DNA of 22,912 bases from a virus, in IMG/VR virus record IMGVR_UViG_3300021197_000800, positions 1 through 22,912 of that record, one strand, 5' to 3'. The notes below the pieces were generated by a model. The model ran no database searches, was not told where the DNA came from, and saw nothing but the letters and a program-made list of their open reading frames with translations. The position numbers and the translations under genes were made by a program. Shown here in pieces: positions 6,633 to 14,557 of this stretch (the first letter of the stretch is position 1; the number at the start of each line of letters is the position of its first letter).

Positions 6633-9600
6633 ACGGGCAGATTTAACCCCGGCTGAGATATTGGCACGTCAACGAATGCTTGAAGAAGCGTTGGCGGGTC
6701 AGGATGCGGATGCCGAGCTTTTTGGCGCGGTAAACCAAGTGCCGCCGGAAAATTATGGCCCGAAGACCGTCCGAGGCATACCAGAAGCCGACGAAAACCT
6801 ACTTAAAACGCTGGTAAGCCCTCTTGTACCGCTTGAAACGGACGTAGTTAGGGAGCCAGAGTCCACCTATACTCAGATCCCAGAAGCTTTCCAAAACCCT
6901 GCGGACATGGGTAATCCAGAATTACTTCGCACCAGCTATACGCCGGGTAGGTATGCAAACCCACGGCTAGCAGCGCCGCCCATTGTCGATTCGATTAGTG
7001 GCGGCTTAAAGTTTGGCAACAAGTTATTGTTTGGGGATGCTGGCGAACAAGCCGAGGCCCGCGAAAAGGTAAGTCAAGGCATTGGTGCATTACCCGGTTT
7101 ACCTAAATCAATGGTTGAAAGCGTCATTGGTGGCGGGCGGAACGTTGCCCGTGGCAACATCACTACGCAAGATGCTGAAGGCAACATTACTCGCCCCGGT
7201 CAGTTTGCCGAAGGGCTTGCTATGTTTCCTGCGGCGAGGGCTTTTTCTTCTGTACCGGAAGGCACTTCGTTCGGCGTATTTGGTGGTCGCACGGGCGTAG
7301 AGATTGGCGCAGATGTCGCGGAATATGAGCGGATGCGTTTTGAAGAGCAGCAGCCACCTAATTTAGCTTCTGCCGAAACGGGCGTATTTTTAGGCATAGA
7401 CAATCAACCGCGCAAGTTTTTGGGCGATTTTAAAATTAGAGACAATTTTTTTGCAATAAGTAAAGAAATCAAAGATGGCTTGGCCGATAGAGACGGGAAG
7501 CCTTATAAAGTTCCTTTATCTGCTGTCATTTATTTTCCGGGTTTAGAAAAAAACTATCCAACTCTTGCGAATGCCTTGGTAGTGCTTAGTCCTAGATTGG
7601 GCGCAAGGCGGGACCCGAATGTCGCGGAATATGACGCGGCGGCTGAAAAAGTAGGCAAAAAACCTCGCTTTGGGGGAAACAATAATTTTTATGACCCAGA
7701 CACGAATACTTTTTATTTTGAGGCAGAGTCAGAAATGCCGCGAGGAGATGCTACGGAAGTCGAAAAAGTAAGCGAATATAAATATAAAGGACTAAAAGAA
7801 AATTTAGCAAAAACTATTCAAGAAACTATTCAGCTTCGAGAAGGCTTTGCTACACCAAGACCCACAGATGATTATGTTCTTTCATCAACTACACCGGCAA
7901 TAGTTGCCATGCGAGACAGGGGTCTAACCACAGAATCCGAAATAAAAGCCTATTTTGACGAGTTGCAAAAGCAACGAGACGCGCTGCAAGCGGAACAAAC
8001 ACAGAATATAGCTCCGGCAAGTCCGGATGCTAGCCGTCAAGAACGCCTTGTCCAGAGAGGAGTTGAAAACTCTTTGAGCACTGTTTCAAATTCGCTGGTT
8101 AATGCGTATTTGTATGAAAACGTACCCTCAACCATAGCTAATCGTCATTATGTGGGTAGAAAAGTTGCAGACGAGTTGCCGAAGGATGCACTTAAACTTT
8201 CATCGCAAGAGTTTATACGCTATGGGTCCTCCGGGCAGCTAGGCGCTGTAAGCGCAGCAAAGTTGACGAAGGCTGCAAATCAACTTAGATCAAAATTTGG
8301 CGATAAACCAAGCATTGTTGATAGAATTCGCGGAGCGCAGTCTTCGGAACCCGGCTCGTTTAACGTACCTGCGGACGCTGAATTTACTGCGGAAGACGTA
8401 TCCAACGCCGTTTCCCTGTTAGAAGGCATGGCAGATACCCTTAAAGCTCCAAACAAAACTTTTTGGAGAAATCAAAACAGCATTGCGAAAGAACAAGCAA
8501 CCGCAACGGTGTCTTTACAAGACGTACAGTCAGAAGAACGTCTATACCCCGGAGCGGCTCGTATGGAGCAAGATGCTGCGGCGGAGTTGGCTATTCGAGG
8601 TGGTCGTAATAGAGACTATCTTATGCGTAGTGAAAAAGCCGCGCTGGAGATGTTAGACCCGGTAAGAGCTACCGCTCAGTCCGAAAAAATGCGGCAAGAC
8701 GTAATGGACGAAGAACTTGGAAGTTCTCTTTTGTACGGCGATAGAGGTTTTTATGACGCTTTAGATAGGGGTGACACAAACTTACGGCAACGCACGGAAG
8801 AAGCGGCAAGGCAAGGAACCCCTGTTTACGATCCTGAAAAGCCGTTTGTTGCTAAAATTCCGGTGGCTATTACCAATGTTAAACGAGAAAGAGGCACTCC
8901 GGAGCAGTGGATGGCCGACATCCGAAAACAAAACCAAAAAGATCTTTTAGGCATTAAAGAAGAGTCTTTGAAGCTGCTAAACCTGCAAGAAGAGCTAAAA
9001 CTAGAAGAGCAGCGGCTACGACAACTATTCGACGAAGATCAAGCCGGTTTTGAAACATTACCCGGCAATAACGAGCCAGAAGGGTTGTTTGAATCCTCAA
9101 CTAGAAAGAAAGGCACGTTAACTAAAGAAGAGGTTTTAGCGGTATTTGAACGGCAAGATCGTCCGGTAGATATTGAAGTCTTGGATGGTTCTAAATCTTA
9201 CCGCACTTTTTTATTGCCCGGAAAAGGGCGAGACACCGCTCGAACGTTTGTTTTTAGATCTTTGCCCAAGGAAGGCGACACGGATTTTTTTATAGAACAG
9301 CATTTCGATAGAGAAAACCCCAAAGAGGGGAAGATAAACACTTTTGCGCATAACCGCGTTACATCTAGAGTAGATGTTGATGACAACAAAGTTTTTCTTG
9401 CGGAAGAGTTTCAATCAGAAGCTTTTAAACCACAGAAACGCGACAAAGATAAGCTTAAATCAGAGGGCGTAGCTCTTCCTCACCGAAGCGATTGGTTAAA
9501 TCTATCCGTAGAACGTATGTTGTTGGCCGCAGCCGAAGAGGGTTTTGACACGTTTGCAGTGCCACCGGGGTTTGTTCCACACAGTATGTATAACGCAGGG

Positions 9601-11169
9601 CCTACCAAGCAAGGATACATCGACGTATACGATAAAAAAATACCCGCGTTGCTAAAGAAAATGGCTAAAAAATACGGGATGGATTACGACGATGAGATTT
9701 CTTTGCCGTTAGAAAATGACCGTGGTAAACCGTTGATGATTGATCAACTAGACAGGCAGATTGGCGAAGAAGCTTATATAAACGAAGAGTTGTACAACAC
9801 CGCCAACAGAGAGCAAGCGCACATCTCGGTTCGCGGCTTGCGGATTACGCCCGAAGCTCGTAAGGCTATTCTAAAAGCAAAAGTAGGTCGTGCCCAAGGC
9901 GGCGCGGTACAAAGATTTAATCAAGGTGGTATGGTGTCCCCTATGAACAAACCTAGAGTTACGCAGGGTTTAACGAACCTGTTGAATAAATACAGCACGG
10001 GTCCTCTAGCGGGAGCCGGTAATGTTTCACGTGGAACACCTGTCCAGAGTTTTGCTCCCGGTGGTCCGGTAGCAAATTATAATCCTCGCTTAGATCCTTC
10101 TTTAGATTTCTCTGACCCGTTGAACCCTCCGGAAGGGTATGAGTATCTTGGGATTGGGGGAGAAAGCGGGCAGGTGCTTACGGGAGCAAATGATTTTATT
10201 TATGTTGGCGATCCAGTAGCAGATGCGCCGTTGGATTTGGTCACCACTACTCCGCCGGTCACCGCTAATACAAGTCCGGTATCAATTACGCCTGCGTATG
10301 AAGATGGCCCTGTTTCACAAACGGATAACTTTGAAGATAACCCTGTGACAAGTGTCCCCGTGGTGACTCCCGCATCTACGGCACCGGCAACTGCCGATCC
10401 GTTGACTTCTGATTTAGCGGTCAGCACTACGCCGGCGACCACTACGCCGGCGACCACTACACCGGGAACCACTACGCCGGCGACCACTACACCGGGAACC
10501 ACTACGCCGGTAGTCGCATCACAGCCTATTGTTAATCCGATTGACAATACACCCTTACCGCCTTCGGTTTACAACCCGCCCGCGCCTCCAGAGGAAGCTG
10601 TTTACACGCCTCCTGCGGCCACGGTGGTAGATACTCCTGCAACTTTGTTTACTCCGCCGGAAGTTTTTGATGTACCGGAAGCAAAAAAGTATCAGTACTT
10701 GCAAGATCTTCGGCCTGATTTTGACATCTCGGATGTGATTAAAACTCAAACGGGCGGTTACGCGCCTACTCAAGGTATGGTCATTAACCCTACGGAGTAT
10801 CAATATTCTCCAGATCAGGTGATGAGCGACAACGTGTATGTCCCGCAAATTTATAGACCTATGCCCCAGTTTACGTTAAGTGACATCGATGCCACCGAAG
10901 GAACAACTTCTGAAGATTCAACCGCCGAAACAGACACCGAAGATACTGCGAGTACTGCGGATACTACGCAAGGAACTACGTTTGCTTCGTTAGACTCTTT
11001 ATCGTCTAACCAACAAGCGTACAATCCGGAGCAAGATTATGCCGATAGATATGGGTATACTCTCGCAGAACTTCGAGAAATTAATGCTGAACGACTTCGT
11101 ATGGGCCTTCCCCGCTTGCAAGATTTGCATACGGACATTGGCGATATAAATTTTAGTGGCGGGATGTAA
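6625..11169 (+). CDS. Large polyvalent protein
   Basis: This 1,514-residue multidomain protein starts at ATG 6625 (GGAG six bases upstream) inside the end of terL. An N-terminal region of unknown fold leads to FYDPDTNTFYF (355-365) and AKTIQETIQLREGFAT (395-410). These align with the zincin-like polyvalent segment 'HEIQHAIQxxEGFA', but the HExxH positions read KTIQE. Residues 757-852 carry TPEQW, GIKEE and TKEEVL. These lead into 910-1090 with EEFQSE (927-932), WLNLSVERMLLAAAEEGFD (957-975), YDKKIPALL (1002-1010) and LRITPEARKAIL (1072-1083). This is a domain order typical of phage large polyvalent proteins. After QGG-containing linkers the C-terminus is Pro/Thr-rich with a TTTPA/TTTPG repeat (1267-1296). 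Such proteins are thought to be delivered with phage DNA; that role here is inferred from family and position. There is no signal peptide. Confidence 0.75.
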   Translation: MAERADLTPAEILARQRMLEEALAGQDADAELFGAVNQVPPENYGPKTVRGIPEADENLLKTLVSPLVPLETDVVREPESTYTQIPEAFQNPADMGNPELLRTSYTPGRYANPRLAAPPIVDSISGGLKFGNKLLFGDAGEQAEAREKVSQGIGALPGLPKSMVESVIGGGRNVARGNITTQDAEGNITRPGQFAEGLAMFPAARAFSSVPEGTSFGVFGGRTGVEIGADVAEYERMRFEEQQPPNLASAETGVFLGIDNQPRKFLGDFKIRDNFFAISKEIKDGLADRDGKPYKVPLSAVIYFPGLEKNYPTLANALVVLSPRLGARRDPNVAEYDAAAEKVGKKPRFGGNNNFYDPDTNTFYFEAESEMPRGDATEVEKVSEYKYKGLKENLAKTIQETIQLREGFATPRPTDDYVLSSTTPAIVAMRDRGLTTESEIKAYFDELQKQRDALQAEQTQNIAPASPDASRQERLVQRGVENSLSTVSNSLVNAYLYENVPSTIANRHYVGRKVADELPKDALKLSSQEFIRYGSSGQLGAVSAAKLTKAANQLRSKFGDKPSIVDRIRGAQSSEPGSFNVPADAEFTAEDVSNAVSLLEGMADTLKAPNKTFWRNQNSIAKEQATATVSLQDVQSEERLYPGAARMEQDAAAELAIRGGRNRDYLMRSEKAALEMLDPVRATAQSEKMRQDVMDEELGSSLLYGDRGFYDALDRGDTNLRQRTEEAARQGTPVYDPEKPFVAKIPVAITNVKRERGTPEQWMADIRKQNQKDLLGIKEESLKLLNLQEELKLEEQRLRQLFDEDQAGFETLPGNNEPEGLFESSTRKKGTLTKEEVLAVFERQDRPVDIEVLDGSKSYRTFLLPGKGRDTARTFVFRSLPKEGDTDFFIEQHFDRENPKEGKINTFAHNRVTSRVDVDDNKVFLAEEFQSEAFKPQKRDKDKLKSEGVALPHRSDWLNLSVERMLLAAAEEGFDTFAVPPGFVPHSMYNAGPTKQGYIDVYDKKIPALLKKMAKKYGMDYDDEISLPLENDRGKPLMIDQLDRQIGEEAYINEELYNTANREQAHISVRGLRITPEARKAILKAKVGRAQGGAVQRFNQGGMVSPMNKPRVTQGLTNLLNKYSTGPLAGAGNVSRGTPVQSFAPGGPVANYNPRLDPSLDFSDPLNPPEGYEYLGIGGESGQVLTGANDFIYVGDPVADAPLDLVTTTPPVTANTSPVSITPAYEDGPVSQTDNFEDNPVTSVPVVTPASTAPATADPLTSDLAVSTTPATTTPATTTPGTTTPATTTPGTTTPVVASQPIVNPIDNTPLPPSVYNPPAPPEEAVYTPPAATVVDTPATLFTPPEVFDVPEAKKYQYLQDLRPDFDISDVIKTQTGGYAPTQGMVINPTEYQYSPDQVMSDNVYVPQIYRPMPQFTLSDIDATEGTTSEDSTAETDTEDTASTADTTQGTTFASLDSLSSNQQAYNPEQDYADRYGYTLAELREINAERLRMGLPRLQDLHTDIGDINFSGGM
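10023..10038. promoter_or_regulatory. parS-like ParB-binding site
   Basis: TGTTTCACGTGGAACA differs from the chromosomal parS consensus TGTTTCACGTGAAACA at one position. It fits the degenerate palindrome with the invariant CACGTG core, because G at that position also occurs in known parS variants. It lies inside the polyvalent gene, encoding residues N-V-S-R-G-T-P in a low-conservation linker. With uniform base use the chance of a match this close anywhere in the window is about 3 in 10,000 (hand estimate). Use by host ParB is inferred. Confidence 0.6.
10423..10510 (+). repeat. 15-bp tandem repeat encoding TTTPA/TTTPG
   Basis: Nearly six units of accactacgccggcg / accactacaccggga follow one another, with the two variants alternating from the third unit, so a 30-bp higher period is visible. 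They encode residues 1267-1296 of the polyvalent protein, a flexible Thr/Pro linker. Confidence 0.9.
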
Positions 11170-11185
11170 ACAAGAGTAAATATTT

Positions 11186-13630
11186 ATGGCAAATGAAAAC
11201 AGACCTCCCGTATCGTTAATGGAACGAGAAGGCATGGAGCTTGGAGACGAAGAGCTTTTAGCCGTAGAAGTTGAAGCACTGCCCAGCGGTTTAGAAACCA
11301 ACAGTGCTTTAAGTATTGAAGGCATTGAGATCACCGAAGATGAAGACGGTGGTGTCACTTTCGATTTTGATCCGCTGCGTAACAAAGAACGTGAAGACGA
11401 TTTTTTTGACAACTTGGCCGAGTTTTTATCGGATTCCGAGCTTGCTGAAGTGTCGAACGACCTGATGGATCAGTACACCTCGAACAAGGCATCTCGCCAA
11501 GATTGGGAAGAGACGTATTCTAACGGCTTAGAGCTACTAGGCTTTAAGTACGAAGACCGCACCGTGCCGTTTAGAGGTGCTACGGGTGTCACACACCCCG
11601 TGTTGGCCGAAGCGGCGGTACAGTTTCAAGCACAAGCTTTTAACGAGCTACTGCCCCCTGACGGCCCTGTACGGACCACGGTTCTCGGGTCACAGACTCA
11701 CGCTAAAGTAGAGCAGGCTTCTCGCGTTAAAAACTTTATGAACTACTACATTACTAATGTAATGGAAGAGTACACCCCAGAATTTGACCAGATGTTGTTT
11801 AATCTGCCCTTGGCGGGCAGTACGTTTAAGAAAGTGTACTTTGATGACACGCTTGGCCGTCCAGTAAGCAAGTTTGTACCGGCGGAATACCTTGTTGTCC
11901 CGTATGAAACAACGGATTTGTTGACTTGCCCGTGTGTAACACACGTTGTTCGTACTTCTTTAAACGATTTGCGCAAGCAGCAGGTAAGCGGTTTCTATAG
12001 AGACGTTGCGGTTTTACCGTCTCAGCAAGGCACCACCAGTATTTCAGAAGAAACAGACTATATTGACGGCATGAGCGCCTCTAATGTGGACTACGACTGC
12101 ACACTTTTAGAGTTTCACGCGGACTTAGACCTAGCGGGCTATGAGCATAAAGACGAAGATGGCGAAGAAACAGGCATAAAAGTGCCGTATATCGTCACTA
12201 TTAGTGAAGAAAACAACAAAGTTTTAGCTATTCGCCGTAATTATCAGGAAGAAGACCCGCTAACTACTAAGATTCAGTACTTTGTACACTACAAATTTCT
12301 TCCGGGCTTTGGTTTCTACGGCTTAGGCTTGATCCACACTATTGGCGGCTTATCGCGCACCGCGACTGCTGCACTGCGGCAATTGATTGATGCGGGTACG
12401 TTATCTAACCTTCCTGCGGGCTTTAAAGCACGCGGCCTGCGGATCAGGGACGATGATACTCCGTTACAGCCGGGTGAATTTAGGGATGTAGACGCTCCGG
12501 GTGGTCAAATACGTGATAGCTTGATGCCGTTACCGTTCAAAGGGCCGGATCAGACGCTATACCAGCTATTAGGCTTTGTTGTAGACGCTGCACAGCGGTT
12601 TGCCACCATTACTGACATGAAAGTAGGTGATGGCAATCAAAACGCGGCTGTCGGCACTACTGTTGCGTTATTGGAGCAGGGTAGCCGTGTAATGAGCGCA
12701 ATACACAAGCGTTTGCATTATGCGATGAAGACTGAGTTTAAGATTTTAGCGCGGGTAATGGAGGAAAGCTTGCCTCCGGTTTATCCGTATGAAGTTCCGG
12801 GTGCAGAAGCCACCGTAAAAGCAACGGATTTTGATGACAAGGTAGATGTTTTACCTGTTTCAGACCCTAATATCTTTTCTCAAAGCCAGCGTATTGCTTT
12901 GGCTCAGACAGAGCTTCAAATGGCTATGCAGGCTCCGGACATACACAACATTCCGGAAGTATATCGCCGTGTTTATGATGCCTTGGGCGTTAAAAACACT
13001 GACATGATATTGATCTCAGACACGCCAAACGACATTTCCCCTAAAGATCCGGCGCAAGAAAACATAGATTCGCTTGAAAATGGGGCTTTACAGGCTTTTA
13101 AGGGTCAGAATCACATGGCGCACATGCAATCGCACTTGTTGTTTATAACGGGTGGATCTGCGTCTCAGATGCCGAATGTGCAGCTAGCCATGCAAAAGCA
13201 CCTGTTAAACCACATACAGTTGCAGGCAGAAGAGCAGGCGGACCAGCAATTTGCTCAACAAAACCCCAACGTAGCGTTGCAAGATCCTGCAACGAATATG
13301 CAGTATCAAGCTATGTTGGCGCAATTTGTAGCGCAAGGCACTCAGCAGCTTGTAGAGCTTGGAAAGCAGATACAGGGTGGTGGGCAAGAGCAGGCACCAG
13401 ATCCGTTGATTGAATTAAAACAACAAGAGTTGCAGCTTAAATCTCAACAAGAGCAAAATGACATGGCTATGGAGCAACAACAACTTCAACTAGACCGTGA
13501 AAAGCTTGCTCAAAGAGAAGCTCAGTTCCAGCAACGGCTACAAAGCCAAGAAAACATGACTGCCGCACGTATAGATGCGGGTATGCAGCGTGAACTTTTA
13601 AAACAACAATCTCAAAAAGGTGATTTATGA
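11186..13630 (+). CDS. Portal protein
   Basis: This 814-residue protein is a podovirus-type (P22-like class) portal, the dodecameric ring through which the terminase feeds DNA. Evidence is its position after terL, its length (P22 portal has 725 residues), the DWEETYSNGLELLG segment (about 106-119) and the VPFRGATGVTHPVLAEAAVQF region (127-147). There follow an aromatic/proline-rich core with LPGFGFYGLGLIH and the conserved RFATITDMKVGDGNQNAAVGTTVALLEQGS stretch, seen in this class. The N-terminal 70 residues are acidic. Residues about 674-814 are Gln-rich and helical, likely a long coiled-coil barrel or an internal tail. ATG 11186 has only a weak AAGAG. The gene ends in an ATGA overlap with the next gene. 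Confidence 0.9.
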   Translation: MANENRPPVSLMEREGMELGDEELLAVEVEALPSGLETNSALSIEGIEITEDEDGGVTFDFDPLRNKEREDDFFDNLAEFLSDSELAEVSNDLMDQYTSNKASRQDWEETYSNGLELLGFKYEDRTVPFRGATGVTHPVLAEAAVQFQAQAFNELLPPDGPVRTTVLGSQTHAKVEQASRVKNFMNYYITNVMEEYTPEFDQMLFNLPLAGSTFKKVYFDDTLGRPVSKFVPAEYLVVPYETTDLLTCPCVTHVVRTSLNDLRKQQVSGFYRDVAVLPSQQGTTSISEETDYIDGMSASNVDYDCTLLEFHADLDLAGYEHKDEDGEETGIKVPYIVTISEENNKVLAIRRNYQEEDPLTTKIQYFVHYKFLPGFGFYGLGLIHTIGGLSRTATAALRQLIDAGTLSNLPAGFKARGLRIRDDDTPLQPGEFRDVDAPGGQIRDSLMPLPFKGPDQTLYQLLGFVVDAAQRFATITDMKVGDGNQNAAVGTTVALLEQGSRVMSAIHKRLHYAMKTEFKILARVMEESLPPVYPYEVPGAEATVKATDFDDKVDVLPVSDPNIFSQSQRIALAQTELQMAMQAPDIHNIPEVYRRVYDALGVKNTDMILISDTPNDISPKDPAQENIDSLENGALQAFKGQNHMAHMQSHLLFITGGSASQMPNVQLAMQKHLLNHIQLQAEEQADQQFAQQNPNVALQDPATNMQYQAMLAQFVAQGTQQLVELGKQIQGGGQEQAPDPLIELKQQELQLKSQQEQNDMAMEQQQLQLDREKLAQREAQFQQRLQSQENMTAARIDAGMQRELLKQQSQKGDL

Positions 13631-13833
13631 CCGGAGTAGTTAAAACAATGGGTGGGCCGATTCAAGAGCCGCCTAAGCCTGTTAACAAAGCAGAAATCAA
13701 AGGCCAAGGCAGTATTCCATACGCTCAGTTAAAGGAAGAAAAAACGCCCAACACCATGATGGGTAAGATTACCCGAGGCACTAAGAGGGGCATGGGTGCT
13801 GCGGAGCGTGGCGGGCGTTACACAAGCTGTTAA
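13627..13833 (+). CDS. Small basic unknown protein after portal
   Basis: The 68-residue product starts at ATG 13627, overlapping the portal stop (ATGA), with AAGGTGA at 13617-13623 as the ribosome binding site. It is rich in Gly, Lys, Pro and Thr with no predicted core fold; the C-terminus is RGGRYTSC with Cys68 as the last residue. The coupling to the portal gene suggests a virion or assembly role, but no family is recognised. Confidence 0.6.
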   Translation: MTGVVKTMGGPIQEPPKPVNKAEIKGQGSIPYAQLKEEKTPNTMMGKITRGTKRGMGAAERGGRYTSC

Positions 13834-13857
13834 AGGCATTGCTTGTTTGCTTTCCCA

Positions 13858-13888
13858 TATAAAAGAAGCGACAATATCGGATATCGTC
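13858..13888. promoter_or_regulatory. A/T-rich site with near-palindrome
   Basis: In the 76-bp gap before the 13910 gene, TATAAAA (13858-13864) is followed by GACAATATCGGATATCGTC (13870-13888). The second is a palindrome broken at one pair and the centre. A -10 with a downstream operator is possible, but no matching -35 was found. Confidence 0.25.
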
Positions 13889-13909
13889 AGATAATTAAGG
13901 ATAATTAGC

Positions 13910-14107
13910 ATGGACGGTATCGATATCGTGCAGTTTGTTCGTAAGACGCTGCTTGATCGCAAGGGCCAGATCTCTGAACTTATGTCAGAGGGTGGCGTTA
14001 AAGATATGGAACATTACAGGGAGTGCATGGGCGAAATCCGTAATTGTGATTACGTTCTTGTAGAGCTTTCTGAAATGCTAGACAAACAGGAAGATATGGA
14101 TGTCTGA
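13910..14107 (+). CDS. Small unknown helical protein
   Basis: This 65-residue acidic helical protein begins at ATG 13910 with AAGGA at 13897-13901. It contains a heptad-like run through VKDMEHYRECMGEIRNCDYVL, with Cys39 and Cys46, ending in an acidic tail. Small helical proteins at this site in phage head operons are usually uncharacterised. It overlaps the co-chaperonin gene by 8 bp and is probably translationally coupled to it. Confidence 0.6.
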   Translation: MDGIDIVQFVRKTLLDRKGQISELMSEGGVKDMEHYRECMGEIRNCDYVLVELSEMLDKQEDMDV

Positions 14108-14546
14108 AAGTAAAGAACCCTTGGATTTATCCAAGCTATACGTTCCCGAAGAGGAGCGCGTGTTAGATCCCACTTTGATTACCGCAAGTGCAATTGAAAG
14201 ACTTCCTCAACCAACAGGTTGGCGGATTTTGATTATGCCGTTTCGAGCACCGAAACGAAGTAAAGGCGGTATTTTGTTAAATACTAAGACTTTAGAAGAA
14301 GACGCTGTTCAAACAAATGTCGGTTACATTCTTAAACTTGGGCCAGATGCCTACGAAGATAAAGAAAAGTACCCCCGCGGGCCGTGGTGTGAAGAACGAA
14401 AATGGGTAATTTTTGCTCGTTACGCCGGTTCTAGATTTCGTTTGAACGGGGAAGATGCCGCTGTCTTTGGCAGCGAGGTTAGAATTCTTAATGATGATGA
14501 GATTTTAGCCACAATTCTTGATCCTAACGATATACACCATAGTTAA
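14100..14546 (+). CDS. GroES-like co-chaperonin
   Basis: This 148-residue protein carries a GroES (Cpn10) domain at about 36-141 after an N-terminal extension. PTGWRILIMPF (38-48) matches the first GroES strand. SKGGILL (54-60) is the mobile loop with the hydrophobic ILL tripeptide (IVL in GroES) that docks on GroEL. VGYILKLGP (74-82) matches 'GkVvaVGpG', KWVIFARYAG (101-110) matches 'gDrVlFskYaG', and VRILNDDEILATI (127-139) matches the C-terminal strand. Phage co-chaperonins such as T4 gp31 replace host GroES so that host GroEL can fold the capsid protein. Its place just before scaffold and capsid genes fits this. ATG 14100 has CAGGAAG at 14087-14093. No GroEL gene is in the window. Confidence 0.88.
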   Translation: MSESKEPLDLSKLYVPEEERVLDPTLITASAIERLPQPTGWRILIMPFRAPKRSKGGILLNTKTLEEDAVQTNVGYILKLGPDAYEDKEKYPRGPWCEERKWVIFARYAGSRFRLNGEDAAVFGSEVRILNDDEILATILDPNDIHHS

Positions 14547-14557
14547 GGGACATGCAG

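Noticed and set aside
10200-10547. Minus-strand frame of VVVPGVVVAGV repeats
   Set aside because: It is the reverse complement of the Thr/Pro tandem repeat, not a gene.
13822-13846. ACAAGC...GCTTGT inverted repeat after the 13627 gene
   Set aside because: The stem is only six bases with a 13-base loop and no T tract follows, so it is not called as a terminator.
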